Positions 18,297 through 27,498 of a stretch of DNA of 64,000 nucleotides are shown piece by piece. Position 1 is the first letter of the stretch. Each line of letters opens with the position of its first letter. Under the pieces are notes generated by a model that was not told the DNA's origin, made no database searches, and saw nothing but the letters and a program-made list of their open reading frames with translations. Position numbers and translations under genes: made by a program. The DNA is from Acerihabitans sp035013185 (GTDB lineage: Bacteria > Pseudomonadota > Gammaproteobacteria > Enterobacterales > Enterobacteriaceae). The DNA lies in assembly GCF_035013185.1 (NCBI RefSeq), contig NZ_JAYGJO010000016.1, positions 1 to 64,000 on the forward strand, given 5' to 3'.

Positions 18297-19114
18297 ATAT
18301 ACGCAGCCGTGAAGTGGAGACGCCCACTTCCGGGCGTAGCAACGGCAGTCAACTGGCTGGGGTGTTATTTCTGGTCATGGTGCTGGGCACTATGGTTTGG
18401 AGCGGTTGGATAGTGGTCGGGTGGATGAAGGATGCTCATCGCCTGCCGCTGTCCCAACTGGTGGTGACCGGATCACGGTTTTATACCACCAATGACGACA
18501 TTCGCCAGGCCATTTTGTCCCTGGGACCGCCGGGCACATTTATGACCCAGGATGTCAACGTGATTCAGCAGCAGATTGAGCGACTGCCGTGGATCAAACA
18601 GGCCAGCGTACGTAAACAGTGGCCGGATGAATTAAAGATTCACGTGGTGGAATATGTCCCGGTGGCGCGATGGAACGATTTGCATATGCTCGATACGACG
18701 GGGACGTCATTTAGCGTTCCCGCAGAGCGGATGGGGAATAAGACGATGCCGCTGTTGTATGGGCCGGAAGGCGGTGAGCAAGATGTGCTTGCGGGATATC
18801 GCACCATGAATCAGGTGATGTTGGCCAACAAGTTTCAGGTGAAAACGGTCAGTATGAGTGCCCGGCACTCCTGGCAAATCACCTTGCAAGACGATATCCG
18901 GCTTGAACTCGGTCGGGAAGACCGGGCTCGCCGTTTACAGCGCTTTATCGGGATTTATCCGGTTCTTCTCCAGCAGGCCCGGGCCGATAATAAACGTATT
19001 AGTTACGTGGATTTGCGCTACGATTCCGGCCTGGCCGTTGGCTGGGCACCGGCGTTTATCGATCGACAAGATAGCATTTCGCAACAGAATCAAGCACAGG
19101 CTAAACAACAATGA
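18278..19114 (+). CDS. ftsQ: Cell division protein FtsQ
   Basis: Bitopic divisome scaffold that recruits FtsB/FtsL. 278 residues (E. coli 276). Cytoplasmic tail, one transmembrane helix at about residues 28-48 (GVLFLVMVLGTMVWSGWIVV), a periplasmic POTRA domain (about 55-125) and a beta domain with LPWIKQASVRKQWPDEL and YVDLRYDSGLAVGWAP. The start matches E. coli (MSQAALN) and lies within the ddlB stump, so its upstream sequence, including any former internal promoters in ddlB, has been replaced. The stop overlaps the ftsA ATG. Confidence 0.96.
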   Translation: MSQAAINIRSREVETPTSGRSNGSQLAGVLFLVMVLGTMVWSGWIVVGWMKDAHRLPLSQLVVTGSRFYTTNDDIRQAILSLGPPGTFMTQDVNVIQQQIERLPWIKQASVRKQWPDELKIHVVEYVPVARWNDLHMLDTTGTSFSVPAERMGNKTMPLLYGPEGGEQDVLAGYRTMNQVMLANKFQVKTVSMSARHSWQITLQDDIRLELGREDRARRLQRFIGIYPVLLQQARADNKRISYVDLRYDSGLAVGWAPAFIDRQDSISQQNQAQAKQQ

Positions 19115-20367
19115 TCAAGTCGACGGACAGAAAACTGGTAGTTGGACTGGAGATCGGTACGGCAAAGGTTGCCGCATTGGTAGGAGAGATTCTGCCCGAT
19201 GGCATGGTCAATATTATCGGGGTGGGCAGTTGCCCGTCACGGGGTATGGATAAAGGTGGCGTAAACGATCTCGAATCGGTGGTGAAATGTGTGCAAAGAG
19301 CCATAGATCAGGCTGAACTTATGGCCGATTGTCAGATATCTTCGGTTTATCTGGCATTATCGGGCAAGCATATAAGCTGCCAAAACGAAATCGGGATGGT
19401 TCCTATTTCGGAAGAGGAAGTCACACAGGAAGATGTTGAAAACGTTGTCCATACGGCAAAGTCCGTGCGCGTGCGTGATGAGCATCGCATATTGCATGTG
19501 ATACCGCAGGACTACGCCATTGATTACCAAGAGGGCATCAAAAACCCGGTTGGATTATCCGGTGTGCGCATGCAGGCCAAGGTTCACTTGATAACCTGCC
19601 ATAATGATATGGCAAAGAATATTGTTAAAGCCGTTGAGCGCTGTGGTTTGAAAGTCGATCAACTGATCTTTGCGGGTTTGGCATCAAGCTATGCAGTGCT
19701 CACCGAAGACGAACGGGAATTGGGCGTGTGTGTGGTGGATATTGGTGGCGGCACCATGGATATCGCGGTGTATACCGCAGGCGCGCTGCGGCACACTAAA
19801 GTGATCCCCTACGCGGGCAACGTAGTGACCAGCGACATCGCTTACGCGTTTGGCACCCCCCCCGCGGATGCGGAGGCCATTAAGGTCCGCTACGGGTGTG
19901 CGTTGGGCACCGCAGTCAGTAAAGATGAGACGGTTGAAGTGCCAAGCGTCGGCGGGCGGCCACCCCGCAGTCTGCAACGGCAAACGCTGGCCGAAGTTAT
20001 CGAGCCGCGTTATACGGAATTATTGAATCTGGTGAATGATGAAATCCTGCAACTCCAGGAACAGCTTCGCCAGCAGGGTGTAAAGCACCATTTAGCTGCG
20101 GGTATCGTGTTGACCGGTGGCGCAGCGCAAATTGACGGCCTGGCAGCCTGCGCCCAGCGGGTATTCCATACGCAGGTGCGTATTGGCCAACCATTGAATA
20201 TTACCGGTCTGACGGATTATGCGCAGGCAACGTATTATTCTACCGCTGTCGGGTTATTGCACTACGGTAAAGAATCTCATTTGAGCGGTGAGATTGAAGT
20301 TGAAAAACGTACCTCGGTAAGCAACTGGGTCAAGCGGATCAGTAGCTGGCTGAGGAAAGAGTTTTAA
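19111..20367 (+). CDS. ftsA: Cell division protein FtsA
   Basis: Actin-fold protein that tethers FtsZ to the membrane and signals divisome activation. 418 residues (E. coli 420). The first phosphate loop GLEIGTAKVAALVGE is near residues 13-27 and the second DIGGGTMDIAV near 210; the 1C subdomain lies between about 85 and 165. The C-terminus ends in an amphipathic helix (NWVKRISSWLRKEF), the membrane anchor. ATGA overlap with ftsQ. Confidence 0.97.
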   Translation: MIKSTDRKLVVGLEIGTAKVAALVGEILPDGMVNIIGVGSCPSRGMDKGGVNDLESVVKCVQRAIDQAELMADCQISSVYLALSGKHISCQNEIGMVPISEEEVTQEDVENVVHTAKSVRVRDEHRILHVIPQDYAIDYQEGIKNPVGLSGVRMQAKVHLITCHNDMAKNIVKAVERCGLKVDQLIFAGLASSYAVLTEDERELGVCVVDIGGGTMDIAVYTAGALRHTKVIPYAGNVVTSDIAYAFGTPPADAEAIKVRYGCALGTAVSKDETVEVPSVGGRPPRSLQRQTLAEVIEPRYTELLNLVNDEILQLQEQLRQQGVKHHLAAGIVLTGGAAQIDGLAACAQRVFHTQVRIGQPLNITGLTDYAQATYYSTAVGLLHYGKESHLSGEIEVEKRTSVSNWVKRISSWLRKEF

Positions 20368-20438
20368 TTGTTTATTTGCGGAGCCATGCTGTGCAGGCGG
20401 CGGGCTCAGACGCGACAGGCACAAATCGGAGAGAAACT

Positions 20439-21599
20439 ATGTTTGAACCTATGGAATTAACCAACGACGCGGTGATTAAAGTCATCGGCGTCGGCGGCGG
20501 CGGCGGTAATGCTGTTGAGCACATGGTACGCGAACGTATTGAGGGCGTGGAGTTTTTTGCGGTGAATACCGATGCTCAGGCGTTGCGTAAAACCGCAGTG
20601 GGCCAAACCATTCAAATTGGCGGCGGCATTACCAAAGGGCTGGGAGCCGGAGCCAATCCCGAGGTAGGACGCAATTCGGCAGAAGAAGATCGTGAAGCGT
20701 TGCGCGCGGCGTTGGAAGGCGCTGATATGGTGTTTATCGCAGCAGGCATGGGCGGTGGTACCGGTACCGGTGCGGCACCGGTAGTGGCTGAAGTGGCTAA
20801 AGAGTTAGGTATCCTAACCGTGGCCGTGGTCACCAAACCGTTTAATTTCGAAGGCAAAAAACGTATGGCTTTTGCCGAACAGGGCATTGCCGAGCTGTCC
20901 AAGCATGTGGATTCGCTGATCACTATCCCTAACGATAAGCTGCTCAAGGTATTGGGTCGCGGTATCTCGTTGCTGGATGCTTTTGGTGCGGCCAATGATG
21001 TATTGAAAGGTGCCGTACAGGGGATTGCTGAACTGATCACCCGTCCGGGGCTGATGAACGTCGATTTCGCCGACGTGCGTACCGTAATGTCCGAAATGGG
21101 TTATGCCATGATGGGTTCTGGCGTCGCCAGCGGTGAGGATCGTGCTGAGGAAGCGGCGGAAATGGCCATCTCCAGTCCGCTGTTGGAAGATATCGATTTG
21201 TCCGGTGCACGCGGTGTCCTGGTGAATATCACTGCCGGCTTCGATTTGCGTTTGGATGAGTTTGAAACCGTGGGTAATACTATTCGCGCATTTGCTTCGG
21301 ATAATGCAACGGTGGTTATCGGGACCTCCCTTGATCCGGATATGAACGATGAACTGCGTGTGACTGTGGTGGCAACGGGTATCGGCATGGATAAACGTCC
21401 TGAAATCACCCTGGTGACCAATAAGCAAAATAGCCAACCGGTAATGGACAACCGTTATCAGCAGCATACTCACGGCATGTCGCCGATTCAGCAAGAGCAG
21501 AAGATTGCGGCCAAGGCGGTCAATGAGCAAAATGCTCAGGCTGGCAAAGAGCCTGATTATCTGGATATCCCGGCGTTCTTGCGTAAGCAGGCCGATTGA
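20439..21599 (+). CDS. ftsZ: Cell division GTPase FtsZ
   Basis: Tubulin homologue that forms the Z ring. 386 residues (E. coli 383). The tubulin signature GGGTGTGAAP is near residue 106; the C-terminal conserved peptide DYLDIPAFLRKQAD, which binds FtsA, ZipA and ZapD, is intact. The intervening linker differs from E. coli by small insertions. The start MFEPMELTND has CGGAGAG 6-10 nt upstream; an earlier in-frame ATG at 20376 adds 21 unconserved residues and is rejected. Confidence 0.98.
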   Translation: MFEPMELTNDAVIKVIGVGGGGGNAVEHMVRERIEGVEFFAVNTDAQALRKTAVGQTIQIGGGITKGLGAGANPEVGRNSAEEDREALRAALEGADMVFIAAGMGGGTGTGAAPVVAEVAKELGILTVAVVTKPFNFEGKKRMAFAEQGIAELSKHVDSLITIPNDKLLKVLGRGISLLDAFGAANDVLKGAVQGIAELITRPGLMNVDFADVRTVMSEMGYAMMGSGVASGEDRAEEAAEMAISSPLLEDIDLSGARGVLVNITAGFDLRLDEFETVGNTIRAFASDNATVVIGTSLDPDMNDELRVTVVATGIGMDKRPEITLVTNKQNSQPVMDNRYQQHTHGMSPIQQEQKIAAKAVNEQNAQAGKEPDYLDIPAFLRKQAD

Positions 21600-21643
21600 A
21601 AACAGAGTACATTGGGAATCACCGCTCTTTGTGCTAAACTGCC

Positions 21644-21674
21644 CCACCGGCTATGCATTATACTGTGACGGTGG
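21644..21674 (+). promoter_or_regulatory. lpxC leader hairpin with promoter-like sequence
   Basis: CCACCG (21644-21649) pairs with CGGTGG (21669-21674). TATACT (21659-21664) in the loop could be a -10 element. The preceding TTTGTGCTAAACTG resembles the region upstream of lpxC in E. coli, where lpxC has its own promoter. Whether the element works as DNA promoter or RNA hairpin cannot be told from sequence alone. Confidence 0.45.
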
Positions 21675-21700
21675 TATGGCTAACATTGCGAGATAAACTG

Positions 21701-22618
21701 ATGATCAAACAGCGGACACTAAAGCGTATTGTGCAGGCCACAGGCGTTGGTTTACATACTGGTAAAAAGGTAAAACTGACGTTGCGACCAGCGCCGGCTA
21801 ACACCGGGGTTATCTATCGCCGTACGGATTTAACGCCTCCGGTGGATTTCCCGGCGGATGCTAAATCGGTGCGAGATACCATGCTTTGCACGTGTCTGGT
21901 CAATGAGCATGATGTTCGTATTTCTACTGTCGAACATCTTAATGCTGCATTGGCGGGTTTGGGCATCGACAACATCGTCGTTGAAGTCAATGCACCAGAA
22001 ATTCCGATCATGGACGGCAGCGCCAGTCCATTTGTGTATCTGTTGATGGACGCCGGTATTGAGGAGCTTAACAGCGCCAAGAAATTCCTGCGCCTTAAAG
22101 ATACGGTACGTGTGGAAGATGGTGATAAATGGGCTGAGTTGTCGCCGTATAATGGCTTCAAGCTTGATTTCACCATTGATTTCAAACATCCTGCGATCGA
22201 TGCGGGCTCGCAACGTTACTGCCTGAATTTTTCCGCTGAGGCTTTTGTTCAGCAAATCAGCCGCGCGCGTACCTTCGGGTTTATGCGTGATATAGAATAT
22301 CTCCAGTCCAAAGGCCTGGCCTTGGGTGGCAGTTTCGATTGTGCGATCGTTGTTGACGATTACAAAGTGCTGAACGAAGACGGATTACGTTTCGAAGATG
22401 AATTCGTGCGCCACAAAATGCTCGACGCGATCGGCGACCTGTATATGTGCGGTCACAACATTATCGGTGCGTTTACGGCGTTTAAATCAGGCCATGCCAT
22501 GAATAATAAACTGTTGCAGGCTGTTTTGGCCCGACAGGAAGCATGGGAACTGGTGACATTCGAAGACGAAGCCGACATGCCGCTGGCATTTAAGGCACCT
22601 TCGTTCGCCATTGCCTGA
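21701..22618 (+). CDS. lpxC: UDP-3-O-acyl-N-acetylglucosamine deacetylase LpxC
   Basis: Zn2+ enzyme of the committed step of lipid A synthesis. 305 residues, as in E. coli. Metal and active-site motifs include STVEHLNAALAGLGIDN with the first zinc His near residue 79, HKMLDAIGDLYMCG with the second His near 238, and KSGHAMNNKLL near 265. The start MIKQRTLKRIVQATGVGLHTG matches the family; an in-frame upstream ATG at 21653 is not used. In E. coli its level is set by FtsH proteolysis through the C-terminal tail; here the tail ends FKAPSFAIA, close to E. coli. Confidence 0.97.
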   Translation: MIKQRTLKRIVQATGVGLHTGKKVKLTLRPAPANTGVIYRRTDLTPPVDFPADAKSVRDTMLCTCLVNEHDVRISTVEHLNAALAGLGIDNIVVEVNAPEIPIMDGSASPFVYLLMDAGIEELNSAKKFLRLKDTVRVEDGDKWAELSPYNGFKLDFTIDFKHPAIDAGSQRYCLNFSAEAFVQQISRARTFGFMRDIEYLQSKGLALGGSFDCAIVVDDYKVLNEDGLRFEDEFVRHKMLDAIGDLYMCGHNIIGAFTAFKSGHAMNNKLLQAVLARQEAWELVTFEDEADMPLAFKAPSFAIA

Positions 22619-22646
22619 TGGCGCGGTGTTAGCACAACCCGTAAAA

Positions 22647-23174
22647 TTACTTCCCACCTCGGGTGGGGTTGGCACTATCTCCGGCCAGCCCCGCCAGTCG
22701 TTCGAGTAGCTTTTGCAGCTTCTCGGGGCTACGTGCGGCCAAATGACGGATCGCCTCTGCACTCTGCGGGCTTAACCGGCGTTTATGCATTTCCTCTCCC
22801 TGGCTTTTTTTCTGCGCTTCGCCGCTATTTTGCATCATCGTCTGCCCTTTTGTCGCAAGTGTTGGGTTAATCCTGATGTCGATCGAGGACAATGATGGTA
22901 GAATCTGCGCTCGTAACGCGGATAATATTCGCGATTGTTCATAGCGTAACCTCATCATCCAACTGGCATTGGCGGTTTCAAGCACCAAAACACCTTGGCG
23001 GAAATTGGCTACGCGACACCAGGGTTGCATTGGTGCCGGCAGCAGGGCTGCCACAGCCTGGTTCAGTTTGAGCAGCGCAACGGCGCGCTCTTGGATCTGT
23101 TTTAGCGTATGGCGTTCAGGCGTCGCGATAATAGTAAACAGGGTATCAATGGATTTTGGGCGACTGTTGCGCAT
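22647..23174 (-). CDS. DUF721/DciA-like protein
   Basis: A 175-residue protein divergent from secM. The N-terminal half resembles the DUF721 (DciA) family: RNSRPKSIDTLF start, a helix-rich RHTLKQIQERAVALLKLNQAVAALLP segment, then WCRVANFRQGVLVLETANASWMMRLRYEQSRIL, the KH-like core. DciA loads the DnaB helicase in bacteria that lack DnaC/DnaI-type loaders. The C-terminal 70 residues are polar and low in conservation. The start at 23174 has GGAG 6 nt upstream. Whether this copy acts in replication here is unknown, since Enterobacterales usually use DnaC. Convergent with lpxC. Confidence 0.7.
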   Translation of the reverse strand: MRNSRPKSIDTLFTIIATPERHTLKQIQERAVALLKLNQAVAALLPAPMQPWCRVANFRQGVLVLETANASWMMRLRYEQSRILSALRAQILPSLSSIDIRINPTLATKGQTMMQNSGEAQKKSQGEEMHKRRLSPQSAEAIRHLAARSPEKLQKLLERLAGLAGDSANPTRGGK

Positions 23175-23201
23175 AAGAACTCCGACGGAATACATTAATT
23201 A

Positions 23202-23723
23202 ATGGGCATCTTAAATCGTTGGCGACAATTTGGCAGACGTTATTTCTGGCCGCATCTTCTCTTGGGGATGGTCGCGGCGGGTTTTGGCGTGCCTTATATG
23301 CTCAACAACGGGCAGGAACAGGCGCATCTTGCTAACGCTCTGCCGAGCCTGAGCCGGCAAAATGCCTTTAACGCCGGCTTCGATCGGCTCGCCCTATTAA
23401 AAGACGTTCAGAGACGCCCTTCGTTCAGCGTAGATTATTGGCATCAGCATGCCATTCGCACCGTTATCCGTCATTTGTCCGCCGCCTGGGCTCCGCAGCA
23501 TCTCAGCCCGCAACTGACATCGGCGGAAATCGTCACGCCGCTCAAGGCGCAGCATCAGGTACTGCTACGCACACTTAACGCATTACTTACCCTCGAATCA
23601 AGACCCGCAGCGGTTGTGCGCCAAGTTGCACACGTCGACTACCGGTCCACTATCGATCATCGTACAGGAATTCGCCTGACCCAGGTACAGGGAATTCGCG
23701 CCGGACCTGCCCACATCGGTTAA
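23202..23723 (+). CDS. secM: Secretion monitor SecM (translation-arrest peptide)
   Basis: Exported peptide whose ribosome stalling unmasks secA translation when export is slow. 173 residues (E. coli 170). The start MGILNRWRQFGRRYFWPHLLLGMVAA (basic stretch then hydrophobic core) is a long signal peptide as in E. coli, and VDYWHQHAIRTVIRHLSAAWAPQ is conserved. The end keeps QGIRAGP near residues 163-169, but at the upstream contact positions of the E. coli motif FxxxxWIxxxxGIRAGP it has His, Arg and Leu instead of Phe, Trp and Ile. secA starts 101 nt downstream of its stop. Confidence 0.92.
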   Translation: MGILNRWRQFGRRYFWPHLLLGMVAAGFGVPYMLNNGQEQAHLANALPSLSRQNAFNAGFDRLALLKDVQRRPSFSVDYWHQHAIRTVIRHLSAAWAPQHLSPQLTSAEIVTPLKAQHQVLLRTLNALLTLESRPAAVVRQVAHVDYRSTIDHRTGIRLTQVQGIRAGPAHIG

Positions 23724-23824
23724 CCGGGTACTTACTCTGTGCCACGGACTCAGTTTACACCTCCTTACGTTTTTATTGGCCGCTGCCTGTTAAACAGGCC
23801 TGCCGTGACGAGATTTGAATAATT
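23724..23824 (+). promoter_or_regulatory. secM-secA intercistronic region with small hairpin
   Basis: GCCTGTT (23785-23791) and AACAGGC (23793-23799) form a compact inverted repeat upstream of secA. In E. coli a stem in this interval hides the secA ribosome site until SecM stalls. The region just before secA (GACGAGATTTGAATAATT) is similar to the E. coli site. The actual fold that masks the ribosome site could not be computed. Confidence 0.5.
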
Positions 23825-26545
23825 ATGTTATCTAAACTGCTTACAAAAGTTTTTGGTAGTCGCAACGATCGTACCCTGCGTCGCATGGGTAAAACCGTTG
23901 AGCTGATTAACCGGATGGAACCGGATCTGGAAGCGCTGACAGACGAACAACTGACGGCTAAAACCATCGAGTTTCGAGCGCGCCTGGAAAAAGGCGAAAG
24001 CGTCGACAGCTTGTTACCTGAAGCTTTTGCCGTGGTGCGCGAAGCCAGCAAACGGGTTTTTGCCATGCGCCATTTTGACGTGCAATTGCAGGGTGGTATG
24101 GTGCTCAATGACCGCTGTATCGCGGAAATGCGTACCGGTGAAGGTAAAACCCTGACCGCGACTTTGCCTGCCTACCTGAACGCGCTCAGCGGTAAAGGTG
24201 TCCACGTCGTCACGGTCAATGATTATCTGGCACAGCGTGATGCGGAAAATAACCGCCCGCTGTTTGAATTCCTTGGCCTTACTGTGGGTATCAATTTACC
24301 GAACATGCCGGCACCGGCCAAACGCGCTGCCTATAATGCCGATATTACTTATGGTACCAATAACGAATATGGCTTTGACTATCTGCGCGACAACATGGCT
24401 TTTAGCCCTGAAGATCGCGTACAGCGCAAACTGCATTACGCGCTGGTGGATGAGGTCGACTCCATCTTGATCGATGAAGCACGTACGCCGTTGATTATCT
24501 CTGGCCCGGCAGAAGACAGCTCTGAAATGTACCAGCGGGTGGATAAGCTGATCCCGCATTTGATTCGCCAAGATAAAGAAGATTCCGACACCTTTCAGGG
24601 CGAAGGGCACTTTTCCGTGGATGAAAAGTCCCGTCAGGTGAACCTGACCGAGCGTGGGTTGGTGCTGATCGAAGAACTGATGGTCGACGCTGGCATCATG
24701 ACTGAAGGCGAATCGCTATACTCCCCGGCCAATATCATGCTGATGCATCACGTTACCGCCGCGTTGCGCGCGCATGTGCTGTTTGCCCGTGATGTGGATT
24801 ATATCGTCAAGGACGGTGAAGTTATCATTGTCGACGAACATACCGGGCGCAGCATGCCTGGACGCCGCTGGTCCGATGGTTTGCACCAGGCAGTGGAGGC
24901 GAAGGAACATGTCGACATCCAAAATGAAAACCAGACCCTGGCGTCGATTACCTTCCAGAACTATTTTCGTCTGTATGAAAAACTGGCCGGGATGACCGGT
25001 ACCGCCGATACCGAGGCGTTTGAATTCAGTTCAATCTACAAGCTTGATACCATCGTGGTGCCGACCAACCGCCCGATGATCCGTAAAGATTTGCCGGATT
25101 TGGTCTATATGACCGAAAAAGAAAAGATCGACGCAATCATCGAGGACATCAAAACCTGCTCCACCAAAGGGCAGCCGGTGCTGGTCGGGACCATCTCCAT
25201 TGAAAAATCGGAAGTGGTATCGCAAGCGTTGGATGACGCCGGTATCGAACATAAGGTGCTGAATGCCAAATTCCATGCCATGGAAGCGGATATCGTGGCA
25301 CAGGCCGGTTCCCCAGGTGCGGTCACCATTGCCACCAATATGGCCGGTCGTGGTACCGATATCGTACTTGGCGGCAGTTGGCAGGCTGAAATATCCCATC
25401 TGGAAGACCCGACCGAGGAACAGATTGACGCAATTAAGACCGCTTGGCAGATTCGCCACGATGCGGTATTAGCCTCTGGTGGCCTGCATATCATCGGTAC
25501 CGAGCGCCATGAATCGCGGCGTATCGATAACCAGCTGCGTGGTCGTTCCGGACGACAGGGCGATGCCGGCTCATCGCGTTTCTACCTGTCGATGGAAGAT
25601 GCCCTGATGCGTATCTTTGCCTCCGACCGTGTTACCGGCATGATGCGTAAGTTGGGTATGAAACCTGGCGAAGCCATTGAACATCCCTGGGTGACCAAAG
25701 CGATTGCCAACGCACAGCGCAAGGTTGAAGGCCGCAACTTCGATATTCGTAAGCAACTGTTGGAGTACGATGACGTAGCTAACGACCAGCGCCGGGCCAT
25801 TTATAGCCAGCGTAACGAATTACTGGACGTGGCGGATGTCAGTGAAACCATTAACAGTATCCGTGAGGATGTGCTGAAAACCGTCATTGATAACCATATT
25901 CCGCCGCAGTCGCTTGAAGAGATGTGGGACGTGCCTGGGCTGGAAAAACGGTTGAAGGACGATTTCGATCTTGAACTGCCGATTACCGAATGGCTGGATC
26001 AGGAGCCAGGCTTGCACGAAGAGACTCTGCGCGAACGGATCCTGGAAAAAACGCTAGAACACTATCTGCGTAAAGAGGAGGTGGTCGGCACCGATATGAT
26101 GCGCAACTTTGAAAAAGGCGTGATGTTGCAAACGCTGGATTCGTTATGGAAAGAGCATCTGGCGGCTATGGATTATCTGCGCCAAGGCATTCATTTGCGC
26201 GGTTATGCCCAAAAAGATCCAAAGCAGGAATATAAACGTGAATCCTTTGCCATGTTTGCCGCCATGCTGGAGTCACTGAAATATGAAGTGATCAGCACGC
26301 TGAGCAAAGTACAGGTACGGATGCCGGAAGAAGTCGAAGCATTGGAACAGCAGCGTCGCGAGGAGGCCGAGCGTCTGGCGCGCCAGCAACAGCTCAGCCA
26401 TCAATCCTCAGAGATGGCGTTAGCAACCCACCCGTCGCTGGCCAAACCTCCGGTGGTTGAAGGTCGCAAAGTGGGCCGAAATGATCCTTGTCCTTGTGGC
26501 TCGGGCAAAAAATATAAGCAGTGTCACGGAAAATTGCAGCAATAA
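23825..26545 (+). CDS. secA: Preprotein translocase ATPase SecA
   Basis: Motor ATPase that drives Sec-dependent protein export. 906 residues (E. coli 901). The Walker A MRTGEGKTLTATLP is near residues 102-115, DEVDSILIDEARTP near 209, the second nucleotide-binding fold contains TNMAGRGTDIVLGG near 505, and the C-terminal zinc motif CPCGSGKKYKQCH, which binds SecB and phospholipid, is intact. Translation is probably coupled to secM. Confidence 0.98.
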   Translation: MLSKLLTKVFGSRNDRTLRRMGKTVELINRMEPDLEALTDEQLTAKTIEFRARLEKGESVDSLLPEAFAVVREASKRVFAMRHFDVQLQGGMVLNDRCIAEMRTGEGKTLTATLPAYLNALSGKGVHVVTVNDYLAQRDAENNRPLFEFLGLTVGINLPNMPAPAKRAAYNADITYGTNNEYGFDYLRDNMAFSPEDRVQRKLHYALVDEVDSILIDEARTPLIISGPAEDSSEMYQRVDKLIPHLIRQDKEDSDTFQGEGHFSVDEKSRQVNLTERGLVLIEELMVDAGIMTEGESLYSPANIMLMHHVTAALRAHVLFARDVDYIVKDGEVIIVDEHTGRSMPGRRWSDGLHQAVEAKEHVDIQNENQTLASITFQNYFRLYEKLAGMTGTADTEAFEFSSIYKLDTIVVPTNRPMIRKDLPDLVYMTEKEKIDAIIEDIKTCSTKGQPVLVGTISIEKSEVVSQALDDAGIEHKVLNAKFHAMEADIVAQAGSPGAVTIATNMAGRGTDIVLGGSWQAEISHLEDPTEEQIDAIKTAWQIRHDAVLASGGLHIIGTERHESRRIDNQLRGRSGRQGDAGSSRFYLSMEDALMRIFASDRVTGMMRKLGMKPGEAIEHPWVTKAIANAQRKVEGRNFDIRKQLLEYDDVANDQRRAIYSQRNELLDVADVSETINSIREDVLKTVIDNHIPPQSLEEMWDVPGLEKRLKDDFDLELPITEWLDQEPGLHEETLRERILEKTLEHYLRKEEVVGTDMMRNFEKGVMLQTLDSLWKEHLAAMDYLRQGIHLRGYAQKDPKQEYKRESFAMFAAMLESLKYEVISTLSKVQVRMPEEVEALEQQRREEAERLARQQQLSHQSSEMALATHPSLAKPPVVEGRKVGRNDPCPCGSGKKYKQCHGKLQQ

Positions 26546-26550
26546 TTAAC

Positions 26551-26585
26551 GGGGTGGCATCCCCAAAGGTGCCACCCTGATTTTG
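26551..26585 (+). terminator. Terminator-like hairpin after secA
   Basis: GGGTGGCA (26552-26559) pairs with TGCCACCC (26570-26577) around a 10-nt loop, followed by TGATTTTG. It lies 6 nt after the secA stop and before mutT. Confidence 0.75.
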
Positions 26586-26626
26586 TTGGCCAACGCGGTG
26601 CAGGACCGCTGACAAGAGACGTCCCT

Positions 26627-27025
26627 ATGACAATGACTTTATGCACTATTGCCGTGGGCATTATCCGTAATGCACAGCAACAGATTTTTATCGCTCAGCG
26701 TGCGGCTGACGCCCATATGGGCGGTTTTTGGGAGTTCCCTGGCGGTAAAATGGAAACGGGCGAGACGCCAGAGCAGGCGCTGACACGTGAACTGCTTGAG
26801 GAAACGGGCATTGTGGTGGCGCAGGCCGAACTGTTGGCGACCAGCCATCATCAATTCGCTGAAAAACAAATGGCCTTTTATTTTTATCTGGTTGAGCAAT
26901 GGCATGGTACGCCATATGGCAAAGAAGGTCAGCCGGTGCGCTGGTGCCCACAGGCCGAGCTGCTCGCCGACGAATTCCCACCGGCCAATGCGGCCATTAT
27001 TCGTCAGCTTATCGCCAGCCAATAA
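26627..27025 (+). CDS. mutT: 8-oxo-dGTP diphosphatase MutT
   Basis: Nudix hydrolase that clears 8-oxo-dGTP and prevents A:T to C:G transversions. 132 residues (E. coli 129). The Nudix box GKMETGETPEQALTRELLEETGI fits GX5EX7REUXEEXGU (about residues 40-62). FPPANAAIIRQL near the end matches the family. The start may be 26627 or the in-frame ATG at 26633. A hairpin separates it from secA, although readthrough is possible. Confidence 0.95.
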   Translation: MTMTLCTIAVGIIRNAQQQIFIAQRAADAHMGGFWEFPGGKMETGETPEQALTRELLEETGIVVAQAELLATSHHQFAEKQMAFYFYLVEQWHGTPYGKEGQPVRWCPQAELLADEFPPANAAIIRQLIASQ

Positions 27026-27178
27026 CCCAAGGTGCACGGTTGTCTGCGCTACGGTCAATGACCAGTAAGTGGCCATTTGCTGATGGCCATTTACTGATGA
27101 TCATTGTTTGCAAGCCGGAAGATTGGCTAGCGGCACCTAAGCACTATTCGCCGTCAACGCAAGTCCAGTGCGGGGCTG

Positions 27179-27376
27179 TCACCGCTGATTTTCACTCCAA
27201 TCATCGCTGTCGGTGATGTTGACATCACTGGCAATATATTTCTCTTCATCCGCCCATTCGCCCAGATCGATTAACTGGCAGCGCTTACTACAGAACGGTC
27301 GGAATTTGCTTTGCGGGCCCCATTCAACGTCGGTACCGCAGGTAGGACAATTTACTATAATGATGTCATCGCTCAT
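27179..27376 (-). CDS. yacG: DNA gyrase inhibitor YacG
   Basis: Small zinc protein that binds GyrB and inhibits gyrase. 65 residues, as in E. coli. The four zinc cysteines occur as CPTC (residues 10-13) and CSKRC (29-33), followed by the conserved QLIDLGEWADEEKYIA. Lies with zapD and coaE on the minus strand in the E. coli order. Confidence 0.96.
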   Translation of the reverse strand: MSDDIIIVNCPTCGTDVEWGPQSKFRPFCSKRCQLIDLGEWADEEKYIASDVNITDSDDWSENQR

Positions 27377-27498
27377 TTAATACTCCAACTACTTACTACA
27401 CAGCTAAACGTCTTAATGATACGTTTTCAAGTACAGATTTCAACTAGGTGTTTTAGTAACAGGACAATCAAGCGTGTTGGGATGCCGACTCAAGGCTG

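Noticed and set aside
20814..21647. Long minus-strand open frame (277 codons) opposite ftsZ
   Set aside because: It lies antisense to ftsZ, lacks a ribosome site and shows no recognisable protein features; its openness follows from ftsZ codon usage.
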